64,000 bases of DNA from UBA4971 sp900019985 (GTDB lineage: Bacteria; Bacillota; SHA-98; UBA4971): positions 310,001-374,000 of the forward strand of contig JBMNFG010000009.1 of the NCBI GenBank assembly GCA_050949175.1, in the 5' to 3' direction. Numbering within the stretch: the stretch's first letter is position 1; the number at the start of each line of letters is the position of its first letter. A program made the position numbers and the translations under genes. The notes beneath the pieces were generated by a model. That model ran no database searches. It had not been told where the DNA came from and saw only the letters and a program-made list of their open reading frames with translations. Of this stretch, positions 37,685 to 46,365 are shown piece after piece.

Positions 37685-37988
37685 CGTGCTTTGTTAACAA
37701 ATCCGCCTGGCACACTTGCACGAATTTTCTGGCATATATTGATGCAACAGAGTAATACTACTGAGGGAGGATTTTCAATTAATTCGTCGAATTTCGTTAA
37801 TCAGCCCCTGTGCGATTAGGTGCCGGGGGATATCTTATCTTAGTACCGAAGATGGGCCAAAATCGTCTTGATTTACTAGTCGTCGCAAGGTGCGAAAAAA
37901 AGGAAAAACGCTTGACATGGCGAAACACAAGAGGAACTAGCAATAGTTGGTTCGGGAGATCTATTGGGAGGAAAGGATATGAAAAGTC

Positions 37989-39887
37989 ATGCGCGGTGAA
38001 GGACGTACGCGCGCCTACAGCGAAGAAGCGCTAAGCGAGATCCGCGCACGAACTGATATCGTTGAAGTAGTCTCCGGTTATGTCCAATTAAAACAATCTG
38101 GGAACACTTACAAAGGATTATGTCCATTTCATACGGAAAAGACACCGTCTTTTACGGTGTCCAGGGAAAAGCAGCTTTTTTATTGCTTCGGATGCGGTGC
38201 AGGCGGAGATGTCTTCAGCTTCGTCATGAAAATTGAAAACATGGGCTTCAGAGATGCAGCAAGAATGCTTGCTGAAAGAGCAGGGGTTGCACTGGTCGAG
38301 GATGAATCTCCTCAAGCGAAGGCAGTCAGGGAGAAGAGACGCAGACTTTATGACTGCATGGAGACAGCGTGCAGGTATTATCAGTCGGTATTCGCCAATA
38401 GCAAGGAAGCTCAGAAAGCCAGAAGCTATGTAAAACAGCGAGGCCTTTCTGAAGACACTGTGAAGCGCTTTAGGTTGGGATATGCGCCGAACGCATGGGA
38501 TAGCACGCTTTTAGCTCTCCAAAGCAAGGGGTTCTCCCATGAGGAGCTTGTCTCAGCCGGTCTTATCATATCTTCCAAAAGCGGGAAGGGGTATTACGAC
38601 CGGTTTAGAGGAAGAGTGATGTTCCCCATTACAGATGTCTCCGGGAAGGTTATCGGGTTCGGTGGCAGGGTTCTTGACGGATCTGAGCCGAAGTACCTGA
38701 ATTCTCCTGAGACACAGCTGTTTCTTAAGGGGAGGACTGTCTACGGGCTTGCCGTTGCAAAGGACAGTATCAGGCGGAAGTCTAAGGCTGTCATTGTTGA
38801 GGGATACACAGACGCTATTATGTGCCATCAGTTCGGGTTTACCAATGTTGTTGCCACCCTTGGAACAGCTCTTACTAAAGAGCAGGCTGAGACTGTGTCA
38901 AGATATGCTTCTGAGGTTATCATTGCATACGATGCTGACTCAGCAGGCGAGGCGGCTACACTCCGAGGTATGGATATCCTTCAACAGGTGGGAGCCAGTG
39001 TAAAAGTGGCGGTTTTACCTGTCGGAGAGGATCCTGACTCCATACTGCGGAAACATGGCAGGGAAGCCTGGGCCAAGGTGTTAGAAGATGCAAAACCATT
39101 GATAGATTATAAGCTCTACCTTATTGTTTCCCGGACTGACATCTTCAAGCTTGATGAACGGGTGAGAGCTGCAAAAGAAGCTGCACGTGTACTTGCCGGT
39201 GTTGAAAGCGATATAGAGCGCATGGAGTACGCGGAAAAGGCTGCCCGGATGCTGAACGTATCTTATGACGCAATGCTTGGAGATATCAACAGGTTGGCAA
39301 AAAGATCGACATCGAGAAGGGCAAGGAGCCAGGGGCGAGAGGCACAGGATAGATTCGAGGTAAGAAGGTATACTAGCTTCAAGGATGATATTGCCAAATC
39401 CAATGAGGTGTCTCGTGTTCTGAAAGCTGAAAGGCTGCTTCTCAGGCTTATGGCAGAGAACAAGCGGGTTTTCGAAATGGCCCGGGAAAAGCTCAATTTA
39501 GATGAGCTCTCCGATGAGCGGCATATAGCACTTGCCAGAGCGATCCAGGCAAGTCAAGATGTGCATAATGAGTCTGCCGGGTCAGGCAGCTCGGCTTCCG
39601 AACGGATTATGGAGCTGATAGACGACAGAGAGGCTCTTGAATACGCTGCAGGGATACTCATCGGAGAAGAGCAAAAACTACCTGATGACTTGACAAAAGC
39701 AGCTGATGACTGTATAAAGGTTATCCTCAAATACAAATTGGCAGTGAGAATACGCCAGATAGAAAAGGAACTTGCGAGTTTAAGCGATACGGGAGAGATG
39801 CAAAAATCCAGAGAATTACTGCAAGAATTAGGATATCTGAAGAAGAGAATTTCAGAGGAGCTAGAGCCGTTTCGTGGAACCATATGA
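37989..39887 (+). CDS. dnaG: DNA primase
   Basis: Makes RNA primers for replication. 632 residues. The CHC2 zinc ribbon has Cys45, His48, Cys66 and Cys69. The Toprim catalytic core shows VEGYTDAIMCH and AYDADSAGEAA. A C-terminal helicase-binding helical region follows. The ribosome site GGGAGGAAAGG is 12-17 bases before ATG 37989, longer than ideal; a TGA at 37980-37982 rules out an earlier start. An overlapping six-codon frame begins at ATG 37979. Confidence 0.96.
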   Translation: MRGEGRTRAYSEEALSEIRARTDIVEVVSGYVQLKQSGNTYKGLCPFHTEKTPSFTVSREKQLFYCFGCGAGGDVFSFVMKIENMGFRDAARMLAERAGVALVEDESPQAKAVREKRRRLYDCMETACRYYQSVFANSKEAQKARSYVKQRGLSEDTVKRFRLGYAPNAWDSTLLALQSKGFSHEELVSAGLIISSKSGKGYYDRFRGRVMFPITDVSGKVIGFGGRVLDGSEPKYLNSPETQLFLKGRTVYGLAVAKDSIRRKSKAVIVEGYTDAIMCHQFGFTNVVATLGTALTKEQAETVSRYASEVIIAYDADSAGEAATLRGMDILQQVGASVKVAVLPVGEDPDSILRKHGREAWAKVLEDAKPLIDYKLYLIVSRTDIFKLDERVRAAKEAARVLAGVESDIERMEYAEKAARMLNVSYDAMLGDINRLAKRSTSRRARSQGREAQDRFEVRRYTSFKDDIAKSNEVSRVLKAERLLLRLMAENKRVFEMAREKLNLDELSDERHIALARAIQASQDVHNESAGSGSSASERIMELIDDREALEYAAGILIGEEQKLPDDLTKAADDCIKVILKYKLAVRIRQIEKELASLSDTGEMQKSRELLQELGYLKKRISEELEPFRGTI

Positions 39888-39974
39888 GAAAAAAGCGTTA
39901 TTTAGGTAAGTGCAAATATGGATTTGGGAAGTCCGATATTGCTCAAAGATACATGCCTGAAAGGAGGGATAGGG

Positions 39975-41096
39975 ATGAGCCGGCAAAAGCACTTGAAAAT
40001 ACCTAAGGTTCAAAAACTGATTGAGGATGGCAAGAAAGCAGGAACTTTAACTCACAAGGAAGTTATGGACACCTTGCAAGATGTGGAGTTGACACCGGAT
40101 GAAATCGATGATATCTACGAGGCTATCGAGCAAATGGGTATCGAACTCCTTCCGGAGTCCGGTACTGATATTGACGCAGAAGAAAAGGACCAGGATGCAT
40201 CTGGCACTGGAAACGGAGAAGCCGGTTCAGATGAAGTCGATTCTGATGTCTCCCTCCTTGAAGGTGTAAGTGTAGATGATCCTGTGAGGATGTACTTAAA
40301 GGAAATAGGGCGTGTACCTCTTCTTACAGCTGAAGAAGAGATCGAGCTCGCGAAGCGTATTGAAGAAGGGGATGAAGAGGCCAGGCGTAAACTTGCTGAG
40401 GCCAACTTGCGCCTTGTGGTCAGCATAGCCAAGCGCTATGTGGGTAGAGGAATGCTTTTCCTCGACCTGATCCAAGAGGGGAATCTCGGCCTTCTGAAGG
40501 CAGTTGAAAAATTCGACTACCGCAAGGGGTACAAGTTTAGCACTTATGCGACATGGTGGATTAGGCAGGCGGTTACCAGGGCAATTGCTGACCAGGCAAG
40601 GACTATCCGAATCCCTGTCCATATGGTGGAGACAATAAACAAACTGATGCGCATCTCCAGGCAGCTTCTTCAGGAGTACGGCAGAGAGCCTACGATTGAG
40701 GAGATTGCTGATGCAATGGGGATGACTGAAGACAAGGTAAGAGAGATTCTAAAAATCGCTCAGGAGCCTGTTTCTTTGGAGACTCCTATCGGTGAGGAAG
40801 AAGACAGTCATTTAGGTGATTTCATTGAGGATGAAGATGTCCTGGCGCCTGTAGACGCTGTGTCGTTTTACCTGTTAAAGGAGCAGCTCGAAGATGTGTT
40901 AGGCACGCTTACTCCTCGTGAGGAAAGGGTTCTCAGGTTAAGGTTCGGCTTGGATGACGGTCGTCCCAGAACCCTTGAGGAAGTGGGACAAGAGTTCGGT
41001 GTAACAAGGGAACGTATTCGCCAGATAGAGGCGAAGGCTTTGCGGAAACTGCGCCATCCCAGCCGGAGCAAGAAGCTTAAGGATTATCTGGAATGA
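39975..41096 (+). CDS. rpoD: RNA polymerase primary sigma factor (SigA/RpoD)
   Basis: Housekeeping sigma factor, 373 residues. An N-terminal acidic region 1.1 (LTHKEVMDTLQDVELTPDEIDDIYEAI), region 1.2 (DPVRMYLKEIGRVPLLT), regions 2.1-2.4 (AEANLRLVVSIAKRYVGRG, LDLIQEGNLGLLKAVEKFDY, FSTYATWWIRQAVTRAI), region 3 and region 4.2 (TLEEVGQEFGVTRERIRQIEAKAL). ATG 39975 after AAGGAGGGATAGGG is preferred over the open frame from 39918. It forms a pair with dnaG. Confidence 0.97.
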   Translation: MSRQKHLKIPKVQKLIEDGKKAGTLTHKEVMDTLQDVELTPDEIDDIYEAIEQMGIELLPESGTDIDAEEKDQDASGTGNGEAGSDEVDSDVSLLEGVSVDDPVRMYLKEIGRVPLLTAEEEIELAKRIEEGDEEARRKLAEANLRLVVSIAKRYVGRGMLFLDLIQEGNLGLLKAVEKFDYRKGYKFSTYATWWIRQAVTRAIADQARTIRIPVHMVETINKLMRISRQLLQEYGREPTIEEIADAMGMTEDKVREILKIAQEPVSLETPIGEEEDSHLGDFIEDEDVLAPVDAVSFYLLKEQLEDVLGTLTPREERVLRLRFGLDDGRPRTLEEVGQEFGVTRERIRQIEAKALRKLRHPSRSKKLKDYLE

Positions 41097-41154
41097 CAAA
41101 AAAATATAGTGACAATAAAAATATATATTAGGTGCTTGGAAGGCAACCGGCCTA

Positions 41155-41183
41155 TTGACCAAGGTGAGAATATATTATATAAT
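41155..41183 (+). promoter_or_regulatory. SigmaA promoter of the tRNA pair
   Basis: TTGACC (41155-41160), 17 bases, perfect TATAAT (41178-41183), 24 bases before the tRNA-Asn gene. Confidence 0.85.
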
Positions 41184-41206
41184 GCAAAATACCGAGCAAG
41201 ATTTGT

Positions 41207-41281
41207 TCCCTGGTAGCTCAATGGCAGAGCAACCGGCTGTTAACCGGTGGGTTGTAGGTTCGAATCCTACCCAGGGAGCCA
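41207..41281 (+). tRNA. tRNA-Asn (anticodon GTT)
   Basis: Acceptor stem TCCCTGG/CCAGGGA, anticodon loop CTGTTAA with anticodon GTT, T loop GGTTCGAATCC, discriminator G, encoded CCA (41279-41281). Confidence 0.98.
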
Positions 41282-41288
41282 TAATTTT

Positions 41289-41363
41289 GGGCCCATAGCT
41301 CAGCGGTAGAGCGGCCGGCTCATAACCGGTTGGTCCCTGGTTCGAATCCGGGTGGGCCCACCA
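41289..41363 (+). tRNA. tRNA with CAT anticodon (elongator Met, or Ile2 with lysidine)
   Basis: Acceptor stem GGGCCCA/TGGGCCC, anticodon loop CTCATAA, discriminator A, encoded CCA (41361-41363). The paired first base and lack of three G-C pairs next to the loop exclude the initiator. CAT is used by both elongator tRNA-Met and the lysidine-modified tRNA-Ile; sequence inspection alone does not decide. Confidence 0.95.
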
Positions 41364-41372
41364 AAAGTGTAG

Positions 41373-41398
41373 GCAGACGTTTACAGTCTGCTTTTTTT
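41373..41398 (+). terminator. Intrinsic terminator of the tRNA-Asn/CAT operon
   Basis: Stem GCAGAC (41373-41378) with GTCTGC (41386-41391), loop GTTTACA, followed by seven T. No gene is seen from here to 41650. Confidence 0.92.
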
Positions 41399-41650
41399 CA
41401 TTTATGAGCGGGAAATCTGTTGATAAGTGGCTTGTTTTGGAAAGGATGGCATAGGAGTTTTGGGAGGAACTGAACATTCCTTGTAGAAATACATAGAGTA
41501 AATTAGCTATGAAGCAAAGCCGGTGAAGTGGCGCCGCTGAAGTAAAGCCGATTGGTTTATTGCGGCGAGGAGCCGGGGAGAGTTGGGAGTTGAATGTAGG
41601 GCTGAAAAGTCTGATAAACGTGAGACTGGAGGAGAAAGGGGCCTGTAAGG

Positions 41651-41833
41651 ATGTGTACGAGGTGTGAGATCTGTGGGAGAGTCATCCCCAAGGCCAGACT
41701 GGACATTTTGCCCACAACAAAGCGGTGTGTGGAATGCGCCAAGAAGAATGGCACTGATGTTCAAGGGAAACGGACTGAAGTGGGGATGGATATCGAGACA
41801 TACAAGGACCTTTTGGGTGCCACCAGAAGTTAA
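41651..41833 (+). CDS. Small DksA/TraR-type C4 zinc-finger protein
   Basis: A 60-residue protein consisting almost entirely of a DksA/TraR zinc finger: Cys5, Cys8, Cys26 and Cys29 in CEICGRVIPKARLDILPTTK followed by RCVECAKK. Full DksA-like proteins carry a long coiled coil ahead of this finger; here it is absent, so RNA-polymerase channel binding is unlikely. It lies just before the zinc-ribbon coiled-coil gene. ATG 41651 is preceded by GGAGGAGAAAGGGG. Function unknown. Confidence 0.72.
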   Translation: MCTRCEICGRVIPKARLDILPTTKRCVECAKKNGTDVQGKRTEVGMDIETYKDLLGATRS

Positions 41834-41897
41834 GACTCGAATGCAATGATTGCTTTACGTTTGAGTCCCAGTATAGTCGAAAGGGAAAAAGACATCC

Positions 41898-42611
41898 ATG
41901 ACGGATATTGAATCCTTGTTTAGGCTCCAAGAATTGGACATGGAGTGCTTGGCTCTGGAGACAGCATTGAAAGAATTGCCTGTCCAAAAGGAAATTGATG
42001 AGTCTATGGAGAGGCTCTCAATGCTGCGGGAAAGGCTGAATAATGCAAATCAGGAATTGGACGGCGTGCGAAAGGAGCAGAAGCAAGGAGAATGGCAGAT
42101 CAAGGATGTTACTGATACTCTGACTTCGATTTCCAGAAAACTCTACGGTGGTGAAGTCACTAACCCCAGAGAGATAGAGAATATGCGGTACAGGCTCGAT
42201 ACACTGGAAACAGCGAAGAACCGATTAGAGGAAAATGTGATTGAACTGATGGAGAGGGCGGAAGCCCTTGAGTCCGAAATCGCAAGGCTAGATTCGGAGA
42301 TTACGCAAAAAGAAGCACAGCTTGCCGGGCTTGAGGATGAGCGCGATTCGGAAGTGGCATCTATATCCGGCAAGCTTTCAGATATAAAGCAAGACAGGGA
42401 AAGACTGCGGGCTCAAATACCGGAGCCCGTCCTTAAGAGATATGACCAGCTACTGAGGGACAGAAGCGGTCCTGTAGTAGTTCCAATCAGGGGCAGAATC
42501 TGCGGGGGGTGTCATGTAGAGCTCCCGAGTTCCATTGTTATACTGGCTAAACCCAATAATTCCCTTGTTAGATGTGAGAATTGCGGAAGGATCTTGTGCT
42601 GGCTGGAGTAG
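41898..42611 (+). CDS. C4-type zinc-ribbon, coiled-coil protein
   Basis: A 237-residue protein. Residues 1-185 are a long charged coiled coil (IESLFRLQELDMECLALETALKELPVQKEID and onward). The C-terminus is a C4 zinc ribbon, CGGCHVELPSS and RCENCGRILCWLE. This architecture is the conserved zf-RING_7/DUF164 family, usually near RNase HI or nif3 genes; rnhA follows here after the repeat array. The molecular role is not established. Confidence 0.85.
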   Translation: MTDIESLFRLQELDMECLALETALKELPVQKEIDESMERLSMLRERLNNANQELDGVRKEQKQGEWQIKDVTDTLTSISRKLYGGEVTNPREIENMRYRLDTLETAKNRLEENVIELMERAEALESEIARLDSEITQKEAQLAGLEDERDSEVASISGKLSDIKQDRERLRAQIPEPVLKRYDQLLRDRSGPVVVPIRGRICGGCHVELPSSIVILAKPNNSLVRCENCGRILCWLE

Positions 42612-42700
42612 ATCCTCTTTTTTAAAATGGGGCTCAGTTGGATTCATAATTAGTACAAAGCGCAACGAGATCCTTACCACTATAGGGTAGCTTTTTTTGC

Positions 42701-43120
42701 GATAGAGCGGATTCTTCTTTACTATAAGGTGGATTCTTCCTTACGATGAGGTGGATTCTTCCGTGCGGTGGAGTGGATTATTCTTTATGTAGAGTGAGTT
42801 TTTGCTTACGATAGAGTAATTCTTTTTTGCAGTAGGTGAGTTTTTTCCTTATGAGACAGTGGATTATTGTTTGCGGTAGGGAGGATTGATCTTTACGGTA
42901 GAGTGGATCGCTCCTTACGGTAGAGTGGATTCTTTCTTGCTTTCTTACGATAAAGTGGGTTTTTTTGCAATAGAGTGGGTTTTCCCCACGATATAAGGGA
43001 GTATTCCGTACAGTAGAGTGGGTTCTTTCTTAATACAGAATAGATTTTTCCTGCGATAGAGCGGATTTTCCTTGCGAGCGGATTTTCCTCACGATAGAGT
43101 AGATACTTCCTTAATAACAG
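42701..43120 (+). repeat. Degenerate 21-22-bp tandem array upstream of rnhA
   Basis: About 19-20 diverged copies of a unit with consensus TTACGRTAGAGTGG followed by ATTCTTCC. Positions of the GGATT anchor run 42709, 42731, 42753, 42775, 42796, 42818, 42838, 42861, 42883, 42905, 42927, then with a few indels to 43101. The spacing is mostly 21 or 22 bases. There is no open frame of note; the array ends about 16 bases before the rnhA start. Confidence 0.85.
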
Positions 43121-43136
43121 AGCTGGAGAGTTTATT

Positions 43137-43592
43137 ATGAATGCTAGTTTTAACGGCGGTTTCGTGAAGGAATCGTGCTTTGAAGTGACAGTGTATACAG
43201 ATGGAGCATCCCGTGGCAATCCGGGGCAGGCAGGAATCGGCGCCGTTATCCTTGATGCAAACGGCACCTGCCTCATGGAATTAAGTGAAGGGATCGGCAT
43301 CGCCACAAATAACGAAGCCGAGTATACTGCCCTTATAAAAGCGCTTGAGGCAGCACGGCAACTCTGTGCGAAAAAGGTCAATGTCCTAACTGACAGCGAA
43401 CTTATGGTTCGCCAGATGACCGGTGAATATGCCGTAAAATCGCAGAGGCTCAGGCCTCTTTTCCTCCAGGTGCAACGCCTTAAAGGCGAGTTTTCTGGAT
43501 TTACGATAAAGCATGTTGGGCGGGAAAGGAATCCCAGGGCTGACCGGCTCGCCAATCTCGGCATCGACTCCCAGCTGAACGAACTGGATTAG
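43137..43592 (+). CDS. RNase HI-family protein
   Basis: Degrades RNA in RNA-DNA hybrids. 151 residues, with all four catalytic acids: Asp22 (YTDGASRGNPG), Glu62 (NNEAEYTAL), Asp86 (LTDSELMVRQ) and Asp136 (NPRADRLAN). The form is the short RnhA/YpdQ-like type widespread in Gram-positives. ATG 43137 follows GGAGAG directly after the repeat array. Repeat arrays lie on both sides, so expression may be affected by them. Confidence 0.92.
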   Translation: MNASFNGGFVKESCFEVTVYTDGASRGNPGQAGIGAVILDANGTCLMELSEGIGIATNNEAEYTALIKALEAARQLCAKKVNVLTDSELMVRQMTGEYAVKSQRLRPLFLQVQRLKGEFSGFTIKHVGRERNPRADRLANLGIDSQLNELD

Positions 43593-43614
43593 GAACTACG
43601 AGCGGATTGATAGG

Positions 43615-43740
43615 CTGGCACGGATTAAGAGCCCGGGACGCACTAAAAGCCTGGTACACACCAAAAGTCCGGCACGAAGAATTAGAAGCCTGGCACGGAC
43701 TAGAAGCTAGGTGCGAGGTGCGAACCAGGCGCCAGGCACG
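43615..43740 (+). repeat. Degenerate 18-21-bp tandem array downstream of rnhA
   Basis: Six to seven diverged copies of a unit like CTGGCACGGACTARAAGC. Anchor (C[TC]GG) positions: 43615, 43633, 43651, 43669, 43690, 43707, 43733. It is unrelated in sequence to the array upstream of rnhA. Confidence 0.7.
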
Positions 43741-43743
43741 CTG

Positions 43744-43980
43744 TTAAGAATTACGCTTCTTTCTTTTTCGCTTTTTCTTATTTGACAGAGCAAGCAACTC
43801 CTTAAGAATCGCTTGCTCTACTTCCTTTTCCGCCAGAAGCTTCTCGAGCCTTGCACGTTCTTTCTGTAAACGCTCGAGTTCAGCAGACAACTCCGACATC
43901 TTCTCATCAGAGACATTGCCAACGTCAAGCTCTTCTTCAGCGGACTGTTTTCTAGATGCTTTACTATGTCCGGAGGTCAT
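43744..43980 (-). CDS. Small coiled-coil protein with lysine/arginine-rich tail
   Basis: A 78-residue protein I do not recognise. Residues 1-25 are polar. Residues 25-66 form a strong heptad-like coiled coil (SELSAELERLQKERARLEKL). The last 12 residues are almost all basic (NKKKRKRKKRNS). The ribosome site AGAGGTGA lies 6 bases before ATG 43980 on the minus strand, which argues for a real gene. It is the only gene inside the repeat island reading leftward. The basic tail could bind nucleic acid; that is inference. Confidence 0.55.
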   Translation of the reverse strand: MTSGHSKASRKQSAEEELDVGNVSDEKMSELSAELERLQKERARLEKLLAEKEVEQAILKELLALSNKKKRKRKKRNS

Positions 43981-43993
43981 GTCAAATCACCTC

Positions 43994-44368
43994 TAACTCA
44001 TACTCTACAACAATTGCTCATGTCTTTTCAATGGGATTCGGATGCTAATAAGCCCATAACTCGTATTCCACCATAAGTGATCATTTCTCTCCGATTTGCT
44101 CGCGAGGTTAATATGGTAGCTAACATGCCTTTAACTCGCACTCGACTGTAAGTAATCCCCTTTCTCCAATCGGGTGAGGAGTTAATATGGAGGATAATGT
44201 GCCGTTAACTCATGCTTCACTATAAGTTGCGCCACTCTAAGTGGTCACTTCTCTCGGATTCAATTGGGAGGCTACTACGGTAGTTAACAGGCCTTTAACT
44301 CGTACTCCACCATAAGTGGTTACTTCTCACCGATTTGCTTACGAAGCTGATATGCTGGCTAATGTGGA
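43994..44368 (+). repeat. Degenerate tandem array of about 74 bp, five units
   Basis: Units begin with TAACTC at 43994, 44057, 44132, 44206 and 44296. Shared pieces are CCACCATAAGTG, CTTCTCNCCGATTTGCT and AATATGGTAGCTAA. The first unit is about 11 bases short; the fourth carries a 16-base insertion (CTCTAAGTGG duplicated). No coding potential is seen. Confidence 0.75.
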
Positions 44369-44460
44369 GACTGATATGGAATAGGCTTGAGATAGCCGCT
44401 TTTCGACCGCGTTTTCCGGAAACGCTGGACTGATTTCGCTGATTCCTTCCGATTCTTTTT

Positions 44461-44725
44461 AGCAAAGGCTCATAAATGGGCGATTCCGAACCACTTTTCC
44501 TTAAAGGGTTTTCGGTATCCTGGAATTGTATCGGGCGAGAGTGCGGACAAAAACATCAAAGAGGTGGTTCAATCTCGACGACACTTTGCGATTTTTTCGA
44601 GCAAACGCTCATAAATGGAAGATTTTGAACCACCTTTCCTTGAAGAGGTGGCACAATTTCGCCCACCCTTTTGGATTTTTTCGAGCAAATGTTCATAAAT
44701 GGGAGATTCTGAACCACCCAAACCG
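44461..44725 (+). repeat. Three direct repeats preceding the GTGG/CCAC array
   Basis: Copies begin with AGCAAA at 44461, 44600 and 44684, each continuing as CTCATAAATGG, GATT and GAACCAC. The last two are 84 bases apart and nearly identical over more than 40 bases. They merge into the palindrome array that follows. Confidence 0.7.
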
Positions 44726-45069
44726 CCTCAGGTGGTAGAGAATCGACCACATTTTCAGGTTGCAGCCCGGTTTTGGGGGCTTTTTGGGTCTTAAGTGGTA
44801 GAATTCCTACCACTTTTTTGGAAAATGTGGCAGTTTTTCGCCCACCTTTTCAGAAAATGTGGGCGAGTTTCGACCACCAAACCCTGATTTGTAATATTAT
44901 GGGAGGCGTGGTGGTCGATATCCTACCACCTTAACGCCTGATCATGGTAGAAAACCTTCCACCTTTGAGCCTCCTGGTGGGCGAGATTCTACCATTTTAG
45001 AGCTTACGCTCAAAACTGTGGTAGAAAACCTTCCACCAAACAGCCTTTCTGTGGCACATTTTCGACCAC
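44564..45069 (+). repeat. Array of eleven 19-bp palindromes GTGG-N11-CCAC
   Basis: Left arms start at 44564, 44648, 44732, 44795, 44827, 44859, 44911, 44944, 44977, 45018 and 45051. In every case the right CCAC arm begins exactly 15 bases later (single mismatches in the first, eighth and ninth). Consensus GTGGTAGANNTTCGACCAC. Spacings are 84, 84, 63, 32, 32, 52, 33, 33, 41 and 33. Sequence between sites is not conserved in the later part. The stretch 45070-45342 before the rnpB promoter has no recognisable gene. Confidence 0.88.
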
Positions 45070-45342
45070 AGCGCACGTTTGCTTCCGGGAAGGCAGTGGA
45101 AGCCAGTACCAGATCAGCCAGAGGTAAGCCTTTGGGAGGACTGATTGAGGCCAGGACGGCAATGTTATAGGAAAAGATGGAAGGACAACTAGCGTTTCGA
45201 CTGCACCACACGCTCACTCCAGAGAAAGGACTAGAAGGCAGCAATCAATCAGCCACATTCAGGGTTGCATGCGAAGTTCTGGTTAGGTTAATAAAACCCG
45301 TGCTTAGGCGCCTGGATAATGAAGTATTCGAGAGTCGAGAAT

Positions 45343-45372
45343 TTGACACCCTAAAAGGGCAGGTGTTAAAAT
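45343..45372 (+). promoter_or_regulatory. SigmaA promoter of rnpB
   Basis: TTGACA (45343-45348), 18-base spacer, TAAAAT (45367-45372), just upstream of the RNase P RNA 5' end. Confidence 0.82.
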
Positions 45373-45387
45373 ACGTTTGTAAGATTC

Positions 45388-45783
<396 letters not shown>

Positions 45784-45794
45784 GGCATCTACAT

Positions 45795-45825
45795 GGTGGG
45801 CGCTTCGTAGCACGGAGCGCCCACC
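45795..45825 (+). terminator. Strong hairpin after rnpB
   Basis: Perfect 10-bp stem GGTGGGCGCT (45795-45804) with AGCGCCCACC (45816-45825). There is no T-tract, so it may be a processing or stability element and not a standard terminator. Confidence 0.6.
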
Positions 45826-45844
45826 TGCTGTGTACGTTACGTTG

Positions 45845-46172
45845 CCAACTATGTACATCTTCGTTACCGCGTTACCGGTCATGTACACAATGTTACCGGC
45901 AACACAGATTGCGTTGTCGGTCATGTATATACCACGTTGCCGGTCACCTGGATTGCATTACCGGTCATGTATACCGAGCTACCGGTCACCTTGATTGCAT
46001 TACAGGTCATGTATACCGAGCTACCGGTCACCTGAATTACATTGCCTGCCATTTATACCGCATTATCAGCCGCCTGGATTACGCTGCCTGCCATGTATAC
46101 CGCGCTACCGGTCACCTGGATAACGTTGCAGGCTATGCCATCACATTAGCAGTCATGTGCAGCATGTTAACG
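45845..46172 (+). repeat. 21-bp tandem array (42-bp dimer) after rnpB
   Basis: About 15 copies of a 21-base unit around TTACCGGTCA. From 45940 the anchor repeats with no indel at 45961, 45982, 46003, 46024, 46045, 46066, 46087, 46108 and 46129. Alternate copies continue as TGTATACCG or CCTGGATTG, so the higher-order unit is 42 bases. Because 21 is a multiple of three, a 14-residue repeat appears in one frame, but that frame would begin inside rnpB and is unlikely to be translated. Confidence 0.88.
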
Positions 46173-46289
46173 GCTGATTATTGTCTGACCCGGCTATTAT
46201 CTTGCATTCTCGCTTCAACTCTTCTTCAAATGAAGTATCTTACAGTGTTCAAGTTTCCTTCATTAAATCCTCCTGTGCCATTATCTGTC

Positions 46290-46319
46290 TTGACATGAAA
46301 ATCAGAGGGAACATATAAT
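46290..46319 (+). promoter_or_regulatory. SigmaA promoter of the imuB-DUF6504-dnaE2 operon
   Basis: Perfect TTGACA (46290-46295) and TATAAT (46314-46319) separated by 18 bases. The start point falls at about 46326, at the edge of the LexA box. Confidence 0.93.
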
Positions 46320-46327
46320 AAATAACG

Positions 46328-46341
46328 CGAACATATGTTCT
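46328..46341 (+). promoter_or_regulatory. LexA (SOS) box
   Basis: CGAACATATGTTCT matches the Gram-positive LexA consensus CGAAC-N4-GTTCG with only the last base differing. Its position over the predicted start site would block transcription until LexA is cleaved. Confidence 0.92.
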
Positions 46342-46365
46342 ACTAAATATCAAAAGGTGAGCCCA

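Noticed and set aside
39918..39974. Upstream start for rpoD
   Set aside because: AAGGAGGGATAGGG directly precedes ATG 39975, matching the known sigma N-terminus.
41175..41477. Leftward reading frame across the tRNA pair
   Set aside because: It is the antisense of tRNA-Asn and the CAT tRNA, another standard artefact.
44526..44738. Small frame with repeated HKWxILNH peptide
   Set aside because: It arises from the 84-bp direct repeats; no ribosome site or homology.
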